DNA from: Sinomonas sp. ASV486
GTDB lineage: Bacteria > Actinomycetota > Actinomycetes > Actinomycetales > Micrococcaceae
Assembly (NCBI RefSeq): GCF_030908215.1
Contig: NZ_JAVFJK010000012.1
Location: forward strand, 71,524 to 135,523
Direction: 5' to 3'
Length of the DNA stretch: 64,000 bases
Shown here: piece by piece, positions 53,810-62,703 of the stretch
How the letters are laid out: each line of letters starts with the position of its first letter
Position numbering within the stretch: position 1 is the stretch's first letter
The notes under the pieces: model-generated
What the model saw: only the letters and a program-made list of their open reading frames with translations
The model's database searches: none
Told to the model about the DNA's origin: nothing
Translations under genes and position numbers: made by a program

Positions 53810-55399
53810 TCAGGCCCCGCGGATGTTCCTCGCGCGGTAGCCCGTGAAGGCGACGGCGAGGAGGGCCGCGGTGATGGCGACGATCCACCACACGGGTGCC
53901 CAGTCGGCGTCGGCCGCCGTCACGCGGGGGATGACGTGGAACGGGCTGGTGCCGAGCAGCCAGTCCGGCGCCTTGAGCAGGGGGCCGAAGAGCGTCAGGA
54001 TGAGCCAGTACACGACGAGCAGCCACGCGATCCAACGGAACGTCGGAATCAACCCGACCAGGGCAAGCCCTACGGCCGCCGCGAGCCACAGTGGGGGAAC
54101 CGTCGCGAGAGACTGCCGCACAACGTCCGCGACGTCGATCTGGGCGCCCGTCGAGGCAGCGGTGGCCGCGAGGACGACGCCGCCGACCGCCACCGTGACG
54201 GCCGGCGCCACGAGCGCCACGGCCGCCGCAGGGGCGAAGTAGCCCTGCCGCGAGACAGCGGCCGAGAGAAGCCACTCCGCGTGGCCCTCGTCCTCCTCGG
54301 CAGCGAACCGTGCGGCGATCTGGATCCCGAACGCTGCGCCGGTCATCGACAGCATGAGCAGGAGCATCGCGACGAACGTGAGGGTGAGGTCCGCCTCCGT
54401 TGTGGCGCGCGCGGCCAGGAGCTGACGGATGAACGCGTTGCCCTCATAGAAGTCGCGCATGGTGCCGGTGACGAGCCCGAAGACGAAGCCGAGGAATGCG
54501 AAGGTCGCCAACCACGTGAGCGTCGGTGCGCGGTTGAGCGCGGCCGTGTGCCCCCAGATCCCGGCGCCCCACCGAGGCGGCCCGGGCCGCTGGCCCACCA
54601 GGCCGCCGCCGAAGTCCCGCCGACGCGAGAGCCACCCTCCGGCCGCCGCCGTCACGAGGCCGGCCAGGACGAGCAAGCCCCAGGGGAGTACATTGCGCTC
54701 CGAGGCCGGCCGGACGAGCTCCGCCCAGCCCATGGGGCTGGTCCACAGCATCCACTCCCCGCCCGAGAGCGTGTCCGCCACGCCCCGGAGCACGTAGCTC
54801 ACCACGAGGACGCCGGCCGCGAGGGTGTTGGCCGTGCGCGCGTACGCCCCGATCTGCGAGGTCACAGCCGCCACCCCTGCGAACGCGATCCCCATGCCCC
54901 CGATGAGGCCGCCGAGCGCGAGCGCCTCGTCTGCCCGCGCGCCCGACGCCGTCAGGGTGCCGCCGATCGCGAGGGCCACCGCCGCCGAGGCGAGCCACGC
55001 GAGCAGGACGGCGGAGGCGAGCCGCGCGTGCGGACCCACTACCCCCGAATCGATGAGCTCGGCCTCCCCCGAGTCCTCCGCGGCGCGCGCGTGCCGCGTC
55101 ACAGCGAACACTGCCATGAGCGCGGCAAAGAACATGCCGAAGACCTGGATGCGCCACGTCGTGAAGCCAAAGGCGTTGTCCAGATGGTGTGCGGGCCCGA
55201 TGAGGAGCATGAATGCGGGGTTGGCGCTCAGGCTGAGTTCGAGGGCCTTGGCCTCCTGCGGGGTCTCGAACACGGTCGAGTAGCTGTTGTAGACCGCGAA
55301 GGGGAAGAACGCGATGATGAGGACCCACGGCGCGAGCTTGAACCTGTCGATGCGCAGTGCGAGGAGCAGCAGGCGCCATGTCCCCGCGAACGCCGTCAT
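53810..55399 (-). CDS. ABC-2 type exporter permease
   Basis: 529 residues with about twelve TM helices in two halves, starting TWRLLLLALRIDRFKLAPWVLI. The two-half architecture matches the large permease partners of actinobacterial ABC-2 exporters (polyketide or antibiotic efflux type). The ATG overlaps the stop of the ATPase gene by 4 bases, so the two form one exporter. Substrate unknown. Confidence 0.88.
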   Translation of the reverse strand: MTAFAGTWRLLLLALRIDRFKLAPWVLIIAFFPFAVYNSYSTVFETPQEAKALELSLSANPAFMLLIGPAHHLDNAFGFTTWRIQVFGMFFAALMAVFAVTRHARAAEDSGEAELIDSGVVGPHARLASAVLLAWLASAAVALAIGGTLTASGARADEALALGGLIGGMGIAFAGVAAVTSQIGAYARTANTLAAGVLVVSYVLRGVADTLSGGEWMLWTSPMGWAELVRPASERNVLPWGLLVLAGLVTAAAGGWLSRRRDFGGGLVGQRPGPPRWGAGIWGHTAALNRAPTLTWLATFAFLGFVFGLVTGTMRDFYEGNAFIRQLLAARATTEADLTLTFVAMLLLMLSMTGAAFGIQIAARFAAEEDEGHAEWLLSAAVSRQGYFAPAAAVALVAPAVTVAVGGVVLAATAASTGAQIDVADVVRQSLATVPPLWLAAAVGLALVGLIPTFRWIAWLLVVYWLILTLFGPLLKAPDWLLGTSPFHVIPRVTAADADWAPVWWIVAITAALLAVAFTGYRARNIRGA

Positions 55400-56385
55400 G
55401 GTGCCTCCTCCGGCGAGTCCCCGCGGTGGCGACCGTGCCCGCGGGGGTGCGGGGCGGCGTCGTGCGTCTGATCCCCTCTCTCGGAGGCGGCCGACGGCGG
55501 GAGCCTCTCGCCGTAGTGCTGGAGGAACAGGTCCTCGAGGCTCGGCGGCGTGACAGTGAGCGCACGGACGCCGTGCGCGGCGAGGGCGTTCATGGCGGGG
55601 CCGAGCCCGTCGGCGTCGACGCTGAAGCGGACCCGATGGTCCTCGACGCGCAGGTCAGCGACGCCCGGGAGAGAGCTGAGCTCCGCCCCTCCATCCTCGA
55701 GCGTCGCGGCCACATTGGTGCGGGCGTGGAAGCGCATCTGCTCGAGTGTCCCGGTCTCGACGACCCTGCCCTGGCGGATGATGCTGATGCGGTCTGAGAG
55801 GGCCTCGACTTCCGACAGGATGTGGCTCGAGAGCAGCACACTGCGACCGGCCGCCTTCTCGCCCCGGATCTCCTCGCGGAACAGCGCCTCCATGAGCGGA
55901 TCGAGGCCCGCGGTTGGCTCATCGAGGATGAGGAGCTCGGCGCGCGAGGCCAGCGCCGCTACGATGGCGACCTTCTGCCGGTTGCCCTTCGAGTAGGTGC
56001 GCCCACGCTTGGTCGGGTCGAGTTCGAACGTGTCGATGAGCTGAGCCCGGCGCGCCTCGTCGAGGCCGCCGCGGAGCCGGCCGAGGAGATCGATGGCCTG
56101 GCCGCCGGTCAGGCTCGGCCACAGGCTCACATCACCGGGCACGTACGCGACGCGGCGGTGGAGCTCGACGACGTCGCGCCACGGATTGCCGCCAAGCAGC
56201 TCGACATGGCCTGCCTCGGCCCGAAGGAGGCCCAGCAGGACGCGCAGCGTTGTGGACTTGCCGGCGCCGTTCGGTCCCAGGAATCCGAGGACCTCGCCCT
56301 CGCGGACCTCCAGATCGAGGCCGTCGAGGGCACGTACGGATCCGAAGGTCTTCACGAGGCCAGTGATGCTCACCGGGGTGCTCAT
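55396..56385 (-). CDS. ABC transporter ATP-binding protein
   Basis: 329 residues. Walker A FLGPNGAGKSTTLRVLLGLL, Q-loop region, signature YSKGNRQKVAIVAAL (LSGGQ-like variant), Walker B LLILDEPTAGLDPLME, H-loop SSHILSEVEAL. The C-terminal ~100 residues form the regulatory extension of DrrA-like ATPases. Coupled to the permease downstream. Confidence 0.95.
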   Translation of the reverse strand: MSTPVSITGLVKTFGSVRALDGLDLEVREGEVLGFLGPNGAGKSTTLRVLLGLLRAEAGHVELLGGNPWRDVVELHRRVAYVPGDVSLWPSLTGGQAIDLLGRLRGGLDEARRAQLIDTFELDPTKRGRTYSKGNRQKVAIVAALASRAELLILDEPTAGLDPLMEALFREEIRGEKAAGRSVLLSSHILSEVEALSDRISIIRQGRVVETGTLEQMRFHARTNVAATLEDGGAELSSLPGVADLRVEDHRVRFSVDADGLGPAMNALAAHGVRALTVTPPSLEDLFLQHYGERLPPSAASERGDQTHDAAPHPRGHGRHRGDSPEEAP

Positions 56386-56475
56386 GGTGTGATCGTAGGC
56401 CGCGCCGCCGACACGCGGGAGGGACTGGCGACCTGTGTGCGGGAGGGAGCACGCGGCGTCGTGCGGCTAGGCGCG

Positions 56476-56919
56476 TCAGGCGAGGTCGTACACGACGATC
56501 GTGGTGCCCGGCTCGAGACGCCCTCCCGTTGAGCGGTACGCAGCGAGGGCGGCCTCGTTGTCGTGCTCGGTTCCGGTCCACATGCCGTAGCAGCCGCCCT
56601 CACGGGCGATCTCCGCGAGGGCGCCGACGAGGTGGGAGGCAACCCCGCGGCGTCGCCAGTCCTCGGCAACTGCGAGCTCGTACAGGAACATCTCAGTGCC
56701 CTTGTCCGGGTGGGTCATCTCGACGCCGCTGACGAAGCCGACCGCTCGGCCGTCCGGGCCCTCTGCAAGCAGCAGGTGGTGGCCGGGCTTGGCGAGGAAG
56801 TCGCGCGCCCCGGCTTCCGTGATCGGGCCGTCGAACAGTCCGGACGCGGCCGTGAGGCGGTACGCGTCGCCCCGCGTGAGGCGGCGGATTGTGATGTTCG
56901 GCGCGCTGTTCGCGTCCAC
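56476..56919 (-). CDS. GNAT N-acetyltransferase, AAC(3)-I-like
   Basis: 147 residues, GTG start. One GNAT domain with EMFLYELAVAEDWRRRGVASHLVGAL (acetyl-CoA loop) and the end EAALAAYRSTGGRLEPGTTIVVYDL. The short N-terminus with LFDGPITEAGARDFLAKPGHHLLLA resembles the AAC(3)-I aminoglycoside acetyltransferase branch. Many environmental members do not confer resistance, so this is only a similarity. Confidence 0.75.
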   Translation of the reverse strand: MDANSAPNITIRRLTRGDAYRLTAASGLFDGPITEAGARDFLAKPGHHLLLAEGPDGRAVGFVSGVEMTHPDKGTEMFLYELAVAEDWRRRGVASHLVGALAEIAREGGCYGMWTGTEHDNEAALAAYRSTGGRLEPGTTIVVYDLA

Positions 56920-57105
56920 AGCGCCGAGCCTACGCCGCTCCCGGCGCGAGATGAACGGGAGGCGAACCGAACATCAACTGCGGCTTGCTAGACTCGAACA
57001 GCTGAGCCCTCCCCGGCTCGCCAACCCACATGATCATCCGGAACGGACGCCGTTGCTGAGCGCCCGGAACCGGCGTGCGCCCGAAAAGAGGAGACCTCAA
57101 CCCTC

Positions 57106-58527
57106 ATGACAGCCTTGGCCGAGCCCGACTACTACGACGACTCCGACTACCGCTCCGAGCTCGATGCAAAGTATGAGGAGGGCTTCGGGCAGAGTTCTCA
57201 GTTCGACGACGAGGACGACGACGGCCTCGACGACCTCTTCTCCGGGCTCTTCGACGACGATGAGGACGACGACGACTTCGCGCCCGTCAAGCCGAAGTCC
57301 GCGCCGAAGAGGGCCGCGGCCAAGGCGACAGCGAGCTCGGTCACGACGGCCCCGCGCACCGTCCCGGATACCAAGATGATCACGACCTCTGTTTCGCGTG
57401 CGCCCGAGCCGGTGATCGTGGTCGAGGTTCATGTCGCGGACGCTGCGCCCGTTGAGGTTTCAGTGCTCGAGGCGCCCGCGGTGGATGTGCCCCGTGAGGA
57501 CGTACCCCGGGTGCAATCCCCAGCGGTGGAGGACCTAGGCGTCGAGACCCTCCCGGGTGATGATTCGCCGGTGGATGCCGTCCGCGGTGAGGCTGAGCGG
57601 GCGTGTGCCGCTGCCGACGACGCCGCGGCCGCGGCGAAGCGGGCCGTCACCGATGCCGTCGCGAAGGCGGCTGCGGCCAAGGCTGCGGCTGCCGAGGCAT
57701 CCGCCGCGGAGCAGGCGGCCCAGGACGCGCTGGCCGCCTCCGCCGCTGCCGCGGAGATTGCGGAGCGGGCCGCCGCCGAACTCGAGCTTGCGCTGTCGAT
57801 TCAGTCTGCTGCGGTCGCAGAGGCGACGCAGGACATGACCTCGGCGTCGCAGGAGGTGACTTCGGCGTCGGTGGGGGTGACTTCGGCGTCGGTAGGGGTG
57901 ACCTCGGCGTCAGTGGGGGTGACTTCGGCGAGTGTGGAGCCCGAGTTCGCGGCGCACATCGCTCCCGTCAACCAGCACGTCGAGTTCCTGCGCAAGCTGC
58001 GCCCCGGCTTCGAGGTCCCGTACGTGGACCCGATCCACTCCGTGGACGAGTGCCGGATCGTGAGCCTCTTCTCCAACACGGGTGAGGCTGATCCGCGCGG
58101 CTATGTGTGGGCGGGCGACGACGCCGCGGCCACCCGGCTCCTCGGTCTCCAGTACCAGCTCGGCCTGCGGCCCGAGTGGATCATGCCGTGGAACGCCTAC
58201 CCGTGGTTCACCCCGGGTGAGGTCAATGGCAAGCTCACCCCGGAGCAGCTGCACGCGGGCCTCAAGCCGCTCCTGGCGTTCCTCAAGACGGTGCCGCGCG
58301 CCTCGGCCATCGTCGCGCACGGCACGGAGGCGAACCGCCTCGCACAGATGCTGCTCAAGACGGACAACCCGCTCATCTGGCGCCGCGGCCTCAAGGTCTA
58401 CAAGGCCCGCTCGCTGCACGGACGCGCGTTCGCGGGCTCGAAGGAGCGCCAGACCGAGTGGCTCATCGACATGGGCCGTGCCTACGCCGACGCGATGGCG
58501 CGCGCAGGCCTCAAGTCCGGCAGGTAG
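57106..58527 (+). CDS. UDG-superfamily-like protein with long acidic/Ala-rich N-terminus
   Basis: 473 residues. The first ~65 are extremely Asp/Glu-rich, 65-245 are Val/Pro then Ala-rich (AEAERACAAADDAAAAAKRA-type helices), and 245-285 consist of VTSASVG heptapeptide repeats encoded by a 21-bp minisatellite. The C-terminal ~190 residues form the folded part: RIVSLFSNTGEADPRGYVWAGDD, MPWNAYPWF, IVAHGTEANRLAQMLL and SLHGRAFAG. This resembles the uracil-DNA glycosylase superfamily (the NAYPW and SLHG segments in the expected places). Catalytic activity is unproven. Confidence 0.6.
   Translation: MTALAEPDYYDDSDYRSELDAKYEEGFGQSSQFDDEDDDGLDDLFSGLFDDDEDDDDFAPVKPKSAPKRAAAKATASSVTTAPRTVPDTKMITTSVSRAPEPVIVVEVHVADAAPVEVSVLEAPAVDVPREDVPRVQSPAVEDLGVETLPGDDSPVDAVRGEAERACAAADDAAAAAKRAVTDAVAKAAAAKAAAAEASAAEQAAQDALAASAAAAEIAERAAAELELALSIQSAAVAEATQDMTSASQEVTSASVGVTSASVGVTSASVGVTSASVEPEFAAHIAPVNQHVEFLRKLRPGFEVPYVDPIHSVDECRIVSLFSNTGEADPRGYVWAGDDAAATRLLGLQYQLGLRPEWIMPWNAYPWFTPGEVNGKLTPEQLHAGLKPLLAFLKTVPRASAIVAHGTEANRLAQMLLKTDNPLIWRRGLKVYKARSLHGRAFAGSKERQTEWLIDMGRAYADAMARAGLKSGR
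57834..57938 (+). repeat. 21-bp tandem repeat in the UDG-like gene
   Basis: One degenerate unit at 57834, then four at 57855, 57876, 57897 and 57918. Consensus GGTGACTTCGGCGTCGGTGGG (21 bases), read as VTSASVG. It keeps the frame. It shares GGTGACT and the in-frame S-A-S-V-G half with the hrpB repeat at 1521-1591. Confidence 0.9.
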
Positions 58528-58552
58528 CCGGCGGAGCACCCCAAAAGAAAGG

Positions 58553-58590
58553 AAGCGCACGACGCCGGTCCTCGCCGGCGTCGTGCGCTT
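58553..58590. terminator. Bidirectional terminator
   Basis: AAGCGCACGACGCCGG (58553-58568) and CCGGCGTCGTGCGCTT (58575-58590) form a perfect 16-bp stem with a 6-base loop. It lies between the convergent UDG-like gene and the small basic protein gene. Confidence 0.9.
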
Positions 58591-58606
58591 CAGTTGCTCT
58601 TCGATA

Positions 58607-58753
58607 CTACTTGCTGCGCGGCTTGCGCAGGTGCGCCACGGGATCGGCGTCGAGCGTGATGGCCCTCCTGGCCTTCTTCGCCGCGCGCTGCTCCTTGAGC
58701 GACTTTGAAGGCTTTTTGTGGGCTTCAGGCTGGTGAGGCTGCTTGTCAGGCAT
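58607..58753 (-). CDS. Small basic protein of unknown function (48 aa)
   Basis: 48 residues from ATG 58753 behind AAAGGAG. Sequence MPDKQPHQPEAHKKPSKSLK then EQRAAKKARRAIT..., a lysine-rich helix followed by DPVAHLRKPRSK. Short proteins with this K-S-L-K-E-x-R-A-x-K-K pattern are common in actinobacteria, without a known role. Nucleic-acid binding is a guess from charge only. Confidence 0.7.
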   Translation of the reverse strand: MPDKQPHQPEAHKKPSKSLKEQRAAKKARRAITLDADPVAHLRKPRSK

Positions 58754-58817
58754 GTCAGAACTCCTTTGGTCATCCCCCCGATTCACACGACAATACGCCG
58801 GTAAGATGCTTGGCACC

Positions 58818-59219
58818 ATGCCCCCTCCGAATGCACCTGCCCCGTCATCATCAGCCGTCAGGATCGACTCCTGGCTCTGGGCCGTGCGAGCGTTCAAGAC
58901 CCGCTCTGCCGCGACCGCCGCGTGCCGTGCGGGGCATGTGCGGCTCAACGGGAACCCGGTCAAGGCGTCACAGACGGTGGTCCCCGGCGACACCGTCGGC
59001 GTGCGCCAGCCCGGGTTCGAGCGCCTCCTTGAGGTGCACGTGCTGATCGTCAAGCGCGTCGGCGCCGAGGCCGCGTCGCGGTGCTACACCGACCACACGC
59101 CCGAGCGGCCGCCCGCGCCGTTCCTGGGCCTCCCGCAGCGGGATCGCGGGGCCGGTCGGCCCACCAAGAAGGACCGGCGGGAGATGGAGAGGCTGCGGGG
59201 GGAGACCCACGGCGACTGA
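58818..59219 (+). CDS. S4-domain RNA-binding protein (Hsp15-like)
   Basis: 133 residues from ATG 58818; ATG 58806 lies inside a TAAGAT -10-like box (58801-58806), so the transcript probably has a very short leader. The S4 domain is VRIDSWLWAVRAFKTRSAATAACRAGHVRLNGNPVKASQTVVPGDTV, followed by a basic tail (RPTKKDRREMERLRG). Hsp15-type proteins bind stalled 50S-nascent chain complexes. No partner nearby. Confidence 0.9.
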   Translation: MPPPNAPAPSSSAVRIDSWLWAVRAFKTRSAATAACRAGHVRLNGNPVKASQTVVPGDTVGVRQPGFERLLEVHVLIVKRVGAEAASRCYTDHTPERPPAPFLGLPQRDRGAGRPTKKDRREMERLRGETHGD

Positions 59220-59283
59220 GGGTGAACCCCGCAGAGCGCCGAATGCTCCGAAAGAACCGAGGCACGGCAACAAGGAGGATGCG

Positions 59284-60276
59284 ATGGTGCGCGCAGCCCA
59301 GACGATGCAGGCGGCGTTTGTACGTGAGCTCGGCGGTGCGGAGAAGATCGAGGTTGGGCGGCTGCCCGTTCCGGACGCGGGGCCGACGGACTTGCTCGTG
59401 CGGATGGAGGCCAGCGCCGTCAACCACGTGGACCTGTTCGTGCGGTCCGGCGCGTACCAGACCAAGACGCCGTTCCCCTTCGTGATCGGCCGGGACCTCG
59501 TGGGCACCGTCGAGGCAACAGGCCCGGGCGTGGTCGGCTTCTCCCCGGGGGACCGCGTCTGGACCAACAGTCTGGGCCACGCAGGGCGGCAGGGTGCGTT
59601 CTCCGAGTACGCGGTGGTCGGCGCCGACCGGCTCTACACTTTGCCCGACGGCGTGGACCCCTCCGACGCGGCGCCCGTGCTGCATGCCACGGCAACCGCA
59701 CACATCGGCCTCGTGCGGGAGGCAGCGCTGCAGCCCGGCGAGACGGTGTTCATCGCCGGGGGCGGCGGCGCGGTCGGGAGCGCGACCATCCAGCTCGCGA
59801 GGGCCATGGGTGCCCACGTGGTCACCTCGGCGTCAGCGGACGACGGCGAGTGGTGCCGGTCGCTCGGGGCGGACGTCACGCTGGACTACCGGGACCCGGA
59901 CCTCGCCGTGAAGATCGGCCATGCCGCACCTGCCGGCGTTGATGTCTGGTGGGACAACAGCGGGCACCACGACTTCGAGGTGACGCTGCCTCTCCTTCGC
60001 CAGGGCGCGCGCGTGATCATGATGGCAGGCATGGCTGCAGCCCCGATTCTGCCCGTGGGTGCCCTGTACACCCGGGACGCCAAGCTCTGCGGATTCGCCA
60101 TCAGCAACGCCTCGGTCTCGGACCTGGCCGGTGCGGCGAGGGTTATCAACAGCCTTCTGGCTGAAGGCGGCCTCGTGTCCCGGGTCGGGGCAACGTTCCG
60201 CCTCGCCGATGCGGCCAAAGCCCACGAGGCGTTGGAATCCGGAGACGTCCGTGGCCGGGTGCTGGTGGTCCCGTGA
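59284..60276 (+). CDS. NADPH:quinone reductase / zinc-independent alcohol dehydrogenase-like protein
   Basis: 330 residues, ATG behind AAGGAGG. MDR fold: N-terminal GroES-like domain (SAVNHVDLFVRSGAY, PFVIGRDLVGTVEATGPGV), nucleotide-binding VFIAGGGGAVGSATIQLARAMGAHVVTSA, and the C-terminal GRVLVVP. It lacks the zinc-ligand cysteines of true alcohol dehydrogenases. It likely reduces quinones or enones with NADPH. Confidence 0.9.
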   Translation: MVRAAQTMQAAFVRELGGAEKIEVGRLPVPDAGPTDLLVRMEASAVNHVDLFVRSGAYQTKTPFPFVIGRDLVGTVEATGPGVVGFSPGDRVWTNSLGHAGRQGAFSEYAVVGADRLYTLPDGVDPSDAAPVLHATATAHIGLVREAALQPGETVFIAGGGGAVGSATIQLARAMGAHVVTSASADDGEWCRSLGADVTLDYRDPDLAVKIGHAAPAGVDVWWDNSGHHDFEVTLPLLRQGARVIMMAGMAAAPILPVGALYTRDAKLCGFAISNASVSDLAGAARVINSLLAEGGLVSRVGATFRLADAAKAHEALESGDVRGRVLVVP

Positions 60277-60294
60277 ACTGAGCCTGGTCAAGGC

Positions 60295-60323
60295 CGGGTG
60301 GGGAGCACTAGGGTCCCCACCCG
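60295..60323 (+). terminator. Terminator of the quinone reductase gene
   Basis: CGGGTGGGGA (60295-60304) and TCCCCACCCG (60314-60323), a perfect 10-bp stem with a 9-base loop, 19 bases past the stop. Confidence 0.85.
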
Positions 60324-60422
60324 TCCGCCCGAAAGCTGCAGGCCGAGGCCCTCAGTCGATGGCCCGTCCTTGCCCTCGGGGCTGAAGGCCGTGGTCACCG
60401 CAGCGACCGCCAGGATGCCCGC

Positions 60423-60548
60423 CCAGAAGGGTCCATGACGTTCCTCGAGGACGGCCAGACCGTGACGATGGCGGCGACCGCGCCGGGGCCTGGCGGGACC
60501 ACCGTCTCGTTCGGCGAGGTCTCCGGCAGGGTCGAGCCGGCGCGGTAG
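60423..60548 (+). pseudogene. 3' remnant of a fumarylacetoacetase-like gene
   Basis: In one frame ending at TAG (60546-60548) the peptide reads GSMTFLEDGQTVTMAATAPG followed by GGTTVSFGEVSGRVEPAR. This is the characteristic C-terminus of fumarylacetoacetase (FAH: FLEDGD.V...APG..G..I.FGEV.GRV.PAR). Upstream the frame loses similarity at once, so only about 40 codons remain. No start or promoter. Probably left by a deletion that removed the rest of a tyrosine/homogentisate gene. Confidence 0.6.
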
Positions 60549-60651
60549 GCGCGTCCGGACACCTTCCGCAGGGCAGAAATCAGTGCCGAACCGTGAGCGT
60601 CGCCCATAGCCTCGAAGCGGAGCCAAGAACTTCAATGGCGAGGAGGCCATG

Positions 60652-61809
60652 ATGAGCGCGTTCCCAGAGACGACCCGTGAGACATCGCACGAGTCAGTCA
60701 AGAACGTGATGGTCGCGTCCGAGCTGACCCCTGGGGAGGCGGCGGAGCTGGCGGCGATGTACGCGACGATGTCGCGGGAGAACATGGTTCCGCTGTGGAC
60801 GCAGATCGACGAGCTGATGCCGATGGTCCCGTCTCCGGCGGCGGTGCCACACGTGTGGCGGTGGGACACGATCCTTCCGCTGGCCGCCCGCGCCGGGGAT
60901 CTGGTGCCGGTGGGCCGGGGCGGGGAGCGTCGCGCGATCGCCCTGGCGAACCCGGGCCTGGGTGGGCTTCCCTATGCGACCCCGACCCTGTGGGCCGCGG
61001 TCCAGTACCTCGGCGGCCACGAGGTTGCCCCCGAGCACCGGCATTCGCAGAACGCGTTCCGGTTCGTGGTGGAGGGCGAGGGCGTGTGGACCGTGGTGAA
61101 CGGCGACCCGGTGCGCATGTCCCGCGGTGACTTCCTGCCGCAGCCGGGGTGGAACTTCCACGGCCACCACAACGACACCGATGCGCCGATGGCGTGGATC
61201 GACGGGTTGGACATCCCGTTCGTGCGCGGCATGGACGCGGGCTTCTTCGAGTTCGGCACCGAGCGGGTGACCGATGAGGCCACCCCGGACATCTCGCGCT
61301 CGGAGCGGCTCTGGTGCCACCCGGGCCTGCGGCCGCTCTCGCGGCTCGAGAACACCCCGGCGACCCCGATCGGGGCCTACCGGTGGGAGTACACCGACCG
61401 GGCCCTGACCGAGCAGCTCGCGCTCGAGGACGAGGGCTACCCGGCCACGGTGGGCCAGGGCCACGCCGCAGTCCGCTACGCCAACCCGACCACGGGCGGG
61501 GACGTCATCCCCACGATCCGCGCCGAGTTCCACCGGCTCCGCCCCGGCGTCGCGACACGCACGACCCGCGAGGTCGGCTCGAGCGTGTACCAGGTCTTCG
61601 AGGGCCAGGGCGCGTTCGTGCTCAACGGCGAGCGGACCACCGTGACGAAGGGCGACATGATCGTGGTCCCCTCGTGGGCCGCGTGGTCCATCGAGGCCGA
61701 GACCCAGTTCGACCTGTTCACGTTCGGCGACCAGCCGATCTTCGAGCGCCTGCACCTGAACCGCACCTTCATCGAAGGCCAGACGACCACGAAGGACCAG
61801 CACCAGTGA
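60652..61809 (+). CDS. Gentisate 1,2-dioxygenase
   Basis: 385 residues from ATG 60652 (AGGAGG five bases upstream; ATG 60649 is too close). Two cupin halves. The N-terminal half carries the Fe(II) ligands in APEHRHSQNAFRFVVEGEG and WNFHGHHNDTDAPMAWIDGLD; the C-terminal half has GSSVYQVFEGQGAFVLNGE. It opens the gentisate ring to maleylpyruvate using O2. First gene of a three-gene operon with the hydrolase (GTGA overlap) and the isomerase. Confidence 0.95.
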   Translation: MSAFPETTRETSHESVKNVMVASELTPGEAAELAAMYATMSRENMVPLWTQIDELMPMVPSPAAVPHVWRWDTILPLAARAGDLVPVGRGGERRAIALANPGLGGLPYATPTLWAAVQYLGGHEVAPEHRHSQNAFRFVVEGEGVWTVVNGDPVRMSRGDFLPQPGWNFHGHHNDTDAPMAWIDGLDIPFVRGMDAGFFEFGTERVTDEATPDISRSERLWCHPGLRPLSRLENTPATPIGAYRWEYTDRALTEQLALEDEGYPATVGQGHAAVRYANPTTGGDVIPTIRAEFHRLRPGVATRTTREVGSSVYQVFEGQGAFVLNGERTTVTKGDMIVVPSWAAWSIEAETQFDLFTFGDQPIFERLHLNRTFIEGQTTTKDQHQ

Positions 61810-62702
61810 AGGTCACAACCCTCCGCCTGCCCTCCGGGGCAACCGCTGCCGCCCGCCAGGACGGGGACGCATTCGTCGAAGTGACCGGGTACGCGGACCT
61901 GGGTGCGCTCCTGGCCGCGCCCGGCTGGAAGGACATCGCGGCGGCGGCCGACGGCGCGCGGCACCCCGTGCAGGGCGCCGACCTCGCCGCCGTGGTCCCC
62001 GCCCCGTCCAAGGTGGTGTGCGTGGGCCTGAACTACGCCTCGCACATCAAGGAGATGGGCCGGGGCCTTCCCGCGCACCCGACACTGTTCGCGAAGTTCG
62101 CCGAAACCCTCACCGGCCCCTACGACGACATCGAGCTGCCCGCCGCGGACCCCGCGATCGACTGGGAGGCCGAGCTCGTCGTTGTGATCGGCAAGCGGGC
62201 CCGCCGCGTGCCCGAGGCCGAAGCGGCCGGGTACATCGCCGGGTACACCGCGGCGAACGACATCTCGATGCGCACGTACCAGTTCCGCACCAAGGAGTGG
62301 CTCCAGGGCAAGATGTGGGAGGCCTCCACCCCGGTCGGGCCCGTCATGGTCACCCCGGAGGAGCTCGGCGCGGACGCGGCGATCACGACCGAGGTCGACG
62401 GGGCCAGGATGCAGACCGGGTCCATCGGGGACCTCGTGTTCACGCCGGAATACCTCGTCTCCTACATCTCCGAGATGATCACCCTCAACCCGGGGGACCT
62501 CATCCTGACCGGCACCACCGGCGGTGTGGGCCGCGCCCGCACCCCCGAGGTGTACCTCACCGACGGGCAGACGGTCACCGTGGCGATCGAGGGCATCGGG
62601 CAGCTCCGCAACGTCGCCCGCGCCCAGGCCGCGGGTCCGGCCGTGCCCGGGGTGCTGCCAGCCGGCGTCGATCTCGCGGCGGCCTCCTCCGGAAACGCCT
62701 GA
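61806..62702 (+). CDS. Fumarylpyruvate hydrolase (FAH family)
   Basis: 298 residues, GTG start overlapping the dioxygenase stop. FAH-fold: VVCVGLNYASHIKEMG, LFAKFAETLTGPYDDIELP, IDWEAELVVVIGKRAR (metal ligands Glu/Asp), GYTAANDISMRTYQFRTKEWLQGKMW and ILTGTTGGVGRARTPEVYL. It splits fumarylpyruvate to fumarate and pyruvate, the last step of the gentisate pathway. The C-terminal ~25 residues are an extra Ala-rich tail. Confidence 0.93.
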   Translation: MKVTTLRLPSGATAAARQDGDAFVEVTGYADLGALLAAPGWKDIAAAADGARHPVQGADLAAVVPAPSKVVCVGLNYASHIKEMGRGLPAHPTLFAKFAETLTGPYDDIELPAADPAIDWEAELVVVIGKRARRVPEAEAAGYIAGYTAANDISMRTYQFRTKEWLQGKMWEASTPVGPVMVTPEELGADAAITTEVDGARMQTGSIGDLVFTPEYLVSYISEMITLNPGDLILTGTTGGVGRARTPEVYLTDGQTVTVAIEGIGQLRNVARAQAAGPAVPGVLPAGVDLAAASSGNA

Positions 62703-62703
62703 G

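Noticed and set aside
56476-56919. Naming the GNAT an aminoglycoside-resistance gene
   Set aside because: Similarity to AAC(3)-I is only in overall pattern; many housekeeping GNATs look the same, so a resistance function is not claimed.
57834-57938. Possible CRISPR array at the 21-bp repeats (also 1521-1591)
   Set aside because: Units are directly adjacent without spacers and are translated in frame; no cas genes are nearby.
60288-60869. Minus-strand frame across the spacer before gentisate dioxygenase
   Set aside because: It reads through the quinone-reductase terminator and the 5' end of a certain gene; no start or ribosome site. The FAH-like tail on the plus strand explains part of the coding-like composition.
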